Part shown: positions 60,614 through 64,000 of the stretch, one piece after another
Layout: each line of letters opens with the position of its first letter
How positions within the stretch are numbered: the stretch's first letter is position 1
From: Thermomonospora echinospora
Lineage (GTDB): Bacteria > Actinomycetota > Actinomycetes > Streptosporangiales > Streptosporangiaceae
Reading direction: 5' to 3'
Length of the DNA stretch: 64,000 nucleotides
Assembly (NCBI RefSeq): GCF_900108175.1
Contig: NZ_FNVO01000007.1
Span: 34,321 to 98,320, forward strand
The notes under the pieces: generated by a model
Databases searched by the model: none
The model's input: the letters and a program-made list of their open reading frames with translations, nothing else
What the model was told of the DNA's origin: nothing
Translations under genes and position numbers: made by a program

Positions 60614-61377
60614 CGCGACGGTACGCGGCCCACGCCGGGGTGAGCGCCGAACTCGGGCCGGACGGGCGGACGCGGCTGACCCGGCTGCGTTCGGACGGCC
60701 CGCTGGCGCTGCGCGAGACCCCGGACGCGCTCTACCTGGTGGGCGCGGCGGCCGGGCCGCTGGGCGGGGACGAGCTGACGCTGGACCTGGAGGTCGGGCC
60801 GGGCGCGCGGCTGGCGGTGCGGTCGGCGGCGAGCACGCTGGCGCTGCCCGGCGCCGGGGAGTCCCGCCTCACCGTGCGGGCGTGGGTCGGCGCGGGCGGG
60901 TGCCTGGACTTCGCGCCGGAGCCGACCGTGGCGGCCGCCGGGTCCCGGCACCGGGCGCTGGCCGGGATCGACCTCGCCGAGGGGGCCGCGCTGCGCTGGC
61001 GGGAGGAGCTGATCCTCGGCCGGCACGGCGAGCAGCCCGGACGGCACACCGGCCGCCTCGACGTGACGGTCGGCGGCGTCCCGCTGCTGCGCCACGAACT
61101 GTGCCTGGACGAGGAGGCGGCCGTCCGCAGCGGCGCCGTGCTCGGCGGTGCCACGGCGGTCGGCTCCGTCCTGCTGGCCGGTCCGGGCCTGCCCGTCCCG
61201 CGGGCGCACGCCGGCGACGGGCTGGCGGTGCTGCCGCTGGCCGGCCCCGGCGTGCTGGTCACCGCGCTGGCCGCGGACTCGGCGACGCTGCGCCGCCGCC
61301 TGGACGAGGGCGAGGCGCTGGCCCGTCAGGCGGAGACGGGGTCGGCGGCGGGGGCCGGGGCGGTCAGTTCGCGGTAG
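60610..61377 (+). CDS. ureD: Urease accessory protein UreD (UreH)
   Basis: The 255-residue protein has weak but typical UreD segments: [46 protein letters not shown] and [19 protein letters not shown]. It is the scaffold of the urease maturation complex. As the last gene it ends inside the 3' end of the convergent merR gene, with a 52-bp coding overlap. Confidence 0.9.
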   Translation: MTRRYAAHAGVSAELGPDGRTRLTRLRSDGPLALRETPDALYLVGAAAGPLGGDELTLDLEVGPGARLAVRSAASTLALPGAGESRLTVRAWVGAGGCLDFAPEPTVAAAGSRHRALAGIDLAEGAALRWREELILGRHGEQPGRHTGRLDVTVGGVPLLRHELCLDEEAAVRSGAVLGGATAVGSVLLAGPGLPVPRAHAGDGLAVLPLAGPGVLVTALAADSATLRRRLDEGEALARQAETGSAAGAGAVSSR

Positions 61378-61718
61378 ATGCCGATCTTCCACTGGATGTG
61401 CTCACGCTGGCGGCTCAGCAGGTCGATCTGCTCGGCCACCCGCCGGTCGTGCTCCTCCAGCAGGGCCCTGCGCTCGGCGGCCGTGTGCTCCCCCGCCCGG
61501 GCGAGCTCGGTGTAGCGCAGCATCTCGGCGATCGGCATGCCGGTGTCGCGCAGACAGCGCAGCAGGCGCAGCCAGGTCAGGTCGTCGTCGCTGAAGCGGC
61601 GGCGGCCCGCGCTGTCGCGCGCCACGCCGGCCAGCAGCCCGATCTTCTCGTAGTAGCGCAGCGTGTCGAGGCTGAAGCCGGACCGCTGGGACGCCTGGGC
61701 CGGAGAGTAAAAGTTCAT
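61326..61718 (-). CDS. MerR-family transcriptional regulator
   Basis: The 130-residue regulator begins MNFYSPAQASQRSGFSLDTL followed by RYYEKIGLL, the MerR winged helix. A long dimerising helix (ERRALLEEHDRRVAEQIDLL) and a basic/acidic tail follow. There are no conserved Cys for metal, so it probably senses a redox state or small organic ligand. It is divergent from an F420-type oxidoreductase, and the 102-bp spacer has a perfect 20-bp palindrome in a 19-bp-spaced promoter. Its last 52 bp overlap the convergent ureD gene. Confidence 0.9.
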   Translation of the reverse strand: MNFYSPAQASQRSGFSLDTLRYYEKIGLLAGVARDSAGRRRFSDDDLTWLRLLRCLRDTGMPIAEMLRYTELARAGEHTAAERRALLEEHDRRVAEQIDLLSRQREHIQWKIGIYRELTAPAPAADPVSA

Positions 61719-61736
61719 CCCGCCAGGATGCCGGAT

Positions 61737-61767
61737 TTGACCTGGAGCGCGCTCCAGGTACCAGGCT
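61737..61767 (+). promoter_or_regulatory. MerR-type promoter with perfect 20-bp palindrome
   Basis: TTGACC (-35, 61737-61742) and CAGGCT (-10, 61762-61767) are 19 bp apart. ACCTGGAGCGCGCTCCAGGT (61740-61759) is a perfect palindrome filling the spacer. This is the archetypal layout of MerR-activated promoters, here for the oxidoreductase gene at 61821 and divergent to the merR gene. Confidence 0.85.
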
Positions 61768-61783
61768 GGACGGTGGATACCGA

Positions 61784-61807
61784 CCCGACGCAAGACCCGA
61801 CGCAAGA
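61784..61807 (+). repeat. 12-bp tandem duplication in the oxidoreductase leader
   Basis: CCCGACGCAAGA occurs twice in direct succession (61784-61795 and 61796-61807) between the MerR-type promoter and the ATG. The second copy ends within the ribosome-site region (AAGAGGACGAGG). Confidence 0.7.
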
Positions 61808-61820
61808 GGACGAGGAATCC

Positions 61821-62678
61821 ATGCGAATCGGCATTCAGGTGCCCGCCTTCGACTTCTCCGGCGGCACCGAGCAGATCGGTCCGGCGTTCGCCCGTGTCGC
61901 CAGGGACGCCGACCAGGCCGGGCTCGACAGCCTGTGGGTGATGGACCACTTCTTCCAGATCGGCATGGTGGGACCGGCCGAGCAGCCGATGCCGGAGGGT
62001 TACGGCGCGCTGGCGTACGCGGCCGCCCTGACCGAGCAGATCACCCTGGGCACGATGGTCACCGGCGTGATCTACCGGCATCCCGGGGTGCTGGTGAAGA
62101 CGGTCACCACGCTGGACGTGCTGTCGGGCGGCCGGGCCTGGCTCGGCATCGGGGCGGGCTGGTACGAGGAGGAGGCGCGCGGCCTGGGCCTGCCCTTCCC
62201 GCCGACCGCCGAGCGGTTCGAGCGGCTGGAGGAGACGCTGCAGATCGCCCTGCGGATGTGGGAGGGCGACGAGAGCCCCTACCAGGGCCGGCACTTCACG
62301 CTGGAGCGCCCGCTGAACTCGCCGCAGTCGCTGCAACGCCCGCACCCGCCCATCCTCATCGGCGGTGGCGGGGAGAAGAAGACGCTGCGGCTGGTGGCCA
62401 AGTACGCCGACGCCTGCAACCTGTTCGCCTCCCCGGAACTGCCGCACAAGCTGAAGGTGCTGCGCGAGCACTGCGAGCGGGAGAAGCGTCCGTACGAGGA
62501 GATCGAGAAGACCGTGCTGGCCGTCCTGGAGGCGGGCGCCTCGGTGGACCAGGTCGTCGACCAGGTCGGCACGCTCGCCGAGCAGGGCGCCGACCACGTC
62601 ATCTTCTCCGCCCGCCAGGCCGACAAGGTGACCGGCGTGCTGGCCCACGTCCGCGAGCAGGTGGGCAGGGCCGCCTGA
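61821..62678 (+). CDS. LLM-class (F420-dependent type) oxidoreductase
   Basis: The 285-residue luciferase-like TIM-barrel protein begins MRIGIQVPAFDF. It contains LDSLWVMDHFFQI, the segment TLGTMVTGVIYRHPGVLVKT, GGRAWLGIGAGWYEEEARGL and PHPPILIGGGGEKKTLRLVA, all typical of F420-dependent members in actinobacteria. It would use reduced F420 or FMN to oxidise or reduce an unknown small molecule. It lies directly behind the MerR-type promoter and so is probably induced by the MerR protein's ligand. Confidence 0.87.
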   Translation: MRIGIQVPAFDFSGGTEQIGPAFARVARDADQAGLDSLWVMDHFFQIGMVGPAEQPMPEGYGALAYAAALTEQITLGTMVTGVIYRHPGVLVKTVTTLDVLSGGRAWLGIGAGWYEEEARGLGLPFPPTAERFERLEETLQIALRMWEGDESPYQGRHFTLERPLNSPQSLQRPHPPILIGGGGEKKTLRLVAKYADACNLFASPELPHKLKVLREHCEREKRPYEEIEKTVLAVLEAGASVDQVVDQVGTLAEQGADHVIFSARQADKVTGVLAHVREQVGRAA

Positions 62679-62715
62679 CGAGGGCGCCGGGCGGCCGTGC
62701 CCACGACCGCCCGAC

Positions 62716-63384
62716 TCACTCGCGCAGCAGGTCGCGCATCCGGACGATCTCCGCCCGCTGGGTGGTCAGCACGTCCTTGGCCAGTTCCTGCACGGTCACG
62801 TCGGTGCCGTCCTTGGACAGCACGTCGTTGGCCATCGTCAGGGCGCCCTCGTGGTGCTTGATCATCAAGGTGAGGTAGAGCCGGTCGAACTCCTCCCCCT
62901 GGGCGGCCTGTAGCCGGGCCATCTCCTCGGGGGTGGCCATGCCGGGCATGCCGGCGTGCGAGGCGGCCGCCGAGGGCGCCCCGTGCCCGCCGTGCCCACC
63001 GTGCCCGCCGCCGGGCCGGCCGCCGGGCTGTCTGCGCAACCACGACTGCATGACGGAGATCTCCGCCCCCTGGGAGACGTCGATCCGCTCGGCCAGCGAC
63101 TTGACCTTGGCGTCCGACGCCTGCTTGGGCGCCAGCACGGACATCTCCAGCGCCTGCTGGTGGTGCGGGATCATCATCTGGACGAAGGTGATCTCGGCCG
63201 CCGTGGGCGGCTTGGCCGAAGTCGGTCCCGCCGTGATCGTCTTGTTCGGCTCACCCGGCCGGCCCGGCGCGATCACCGTGGCCTTGGGCGCCGCGGCCGG
63301 CTCCTCCTCCCCGCTGCACCCGACCAGCAGTCCGCTGACCAGGGCGAAAGCAATTCCGAGGCCGGCCCATCGCTGTCCGCTCAA
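62716..63384 (-). CDS. DUF305 lipoprotein
   Basis: The 222-residue lipoprotein is read from TTG 63384 (AAGGAG upstream). A signal with lipobox LVGC (about residue 23) precedes two DUF305 repeats with FVQMMIPHHQQALEMSVLAP and LYLTLMIKHHEGALTMANDV. Between them is a His/Gly-rich stretch (GGGHGGHGGHG). DUF305 is a ferritin-like four-helix fold, often near copper proteins; the His residues may bind metal. It is divergent from the LVIVD-repeat protein. Confidence 0.87.
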   Translation of the reverse strand: MSGQRWAGLGIAFALVSGLLVGCSGEEEPAAAPKATVIAPGRPGEPNKTITAGPTSAKPPTAAEITFVQMMIPHHQQALEMSVLAPKQASDAKVKSLAERIDVSQGAEISVMQSWLRRQPGGRPGGGHGGHGGHGAPSAAASHAGMPGMATPEEMARLQAAQGEEFDRLYLTLMIKHHEGALTMANDVLSKDGTDVTVQELAKDVLTTQRAEIVRMRDLLRE

Positions 63385-63559
63385 GCTTCCCCACTCCTTC
63401 GTGTCCCGACGACGGGACGGTACCGAGTGGACGACTCGTCGCAAAAGGCATCCCGGTATCAACATGCTCACAAGTGGACAAAGGGGTGGCGGAATCCGAC
63501 ACCTCAAGAAATACTCCGGGCGTCCACTGTCATCGGGGGAGTCTGTGAAGGAGCACAGC

Positions 63560-64000
63560 GTGACACCTGCCCTCACACGGAGATCCGCGCGACGGGCCAT
63601 CGTCGGCACGTTGACCGGTCTCGTGCTGGCACTGTCGGGATTGGTGGCCGCCGGGCCCGCCGCCGCCGACGTCCCGGGGGTCGACGAGATCGTCAAAAGC
63701 CCCAACATGCAGCACCTGGCGAACATCCCCAAGCAGGGGACGTTCGCCAGCGAAGCCGCGCTCAACTCCGACCTGGCCTTCCAGGGCGACTACGCCTTCG
63801 CGGGCAACTACAACGGGTTCACCGTCTACAACATCGCCAAGCCCGGCGAGCCTTCGGTCGTCACCCAGGTGAACTGCGTCGGCTCGCAGAACGACATCTC
63901 GGTCTCCGGGAACCTGCTGTTCCTGTCCACCGACTCCTCGCGCAGCGACGACTCCTGCCAGAGCACCTCCAAGCCGGTCACCGACCCGACCGCCTGGGAG
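63560..64000 (+). CDS. Secreted LVIVD-repeat protein, 3' truncated by the window edge
   Basis: From GTG 63560 (AAGGAG 6 nt upstream) 147 codons are visible. A Sec signal (ALTRRSARRAIVGTL, cleavage near AAAD) precedes beta-propeller-like repeats: LAFQGDYAFAGNYNGFTVYN and VTQVNCVGSQNDISVSGNLL are LVIVD-type units. Such proteins are predicted extracellular propellers of unknown function. They are often encoded next to DUF305 lipoproteins in actinobacteria, as here. A GTG at 63545 is a less likely start. Confidence 0.8.
   Translation, partial: MTPALTRRSARRAIVGTLTGLVLALSGLVAAGPAAADVPGVDEIVKSPNMQHLANIPKQGTFASEAALNSDLAFQGDYAFAGNYNGFTVYNIAKPGEPSVVTQVNCVGSQNDISVSGNLLFLSTDSSRSDDSCQSTSKPVTDPTAWE

Overview
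The window is chromosomal DNA of a high-GC actinobacterium. Coding regions have strong G/C third positions and GTG/TTG starts are common. Marker genes include an LprG/P55-type lipid export pair, an F420-type luciferase-like oxidoreductase, TerD paralogues, a ureABCFGD urease operon without ureE, an AfsR/SARP regulator and a primary-type sigma factor next to dnaG. Together these point to a filamentous actinomycete, perhaps near Thermomonosporaceae/Streptosporangiales. The genus cannot be fixed from the sequence alone.

Layout. 1-2.4 kb: end of an L,D-transpeptidase, a secreted S37 peptidase, an A+C-biased non-coding stretch and tRNA-Met. 2.6-5.5 kb: lipoprotein LprG, MFS exporter P55 and a small membrane protein. 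5.5-12.1 kb: a PucR regulator divergent from a five-gene branched-chain-amino-acid-type ABC importer. 12.3-20.2 kb: two sodium/solute symporter modules, one run by a LytS/LytTR two-component system and one carrying a CRP-like site. 20.3-27.1 kb: an exported amidase, two divergent SDR genes around a strong palindrome, a quinone-reductase-like gene under a MerR-type promoter, a LysE exporter and a cupin.

27.2-34.4 kb is the most distinctive block. It looks like a ribosomal-peptide (RiPP) cluster of the ATP-grasp (graspetide) type: AfsR/SARP regulator, a 35-bp tandem repeat array, two related small peptides (one with a Ser/Thr-Asp-Cys-rich tail), ATP-grasp ligase, MauE-like membrane protein, TlpA-like thioredoxin and an ABC exporter.

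34.7-38.1 kb: VOC protein, a lipoprotein, unknown proteins and tRNA-Asn. 38.2-49.6 kb: a glucosylglycerate-hydrolase-like glycosidase, then a tellurium-resistance-type (Ter) stress locus with HAD hydrolase, StiP-like protein, phosphoribosyltransferase, HpcH/citrate-lyase-like protein, three TerD proteins, a DUF475/TerC-like membrane protein and a coiled-coil protein. 49.7-53.7 kb: YbjQ-like protein, sigma factor and dnaG. 54.4-56.7 kb: an exported RidA protein downstream of a Tat-exported amine oxidase. 56.9-61.4 kb: urease operon. 61.3-64 kb: MerR regulator divergent from an F420-type oxidoreductase, then a DUF305 lipoprotein divergent from an LVIVD-repeat protein cut by the window end.
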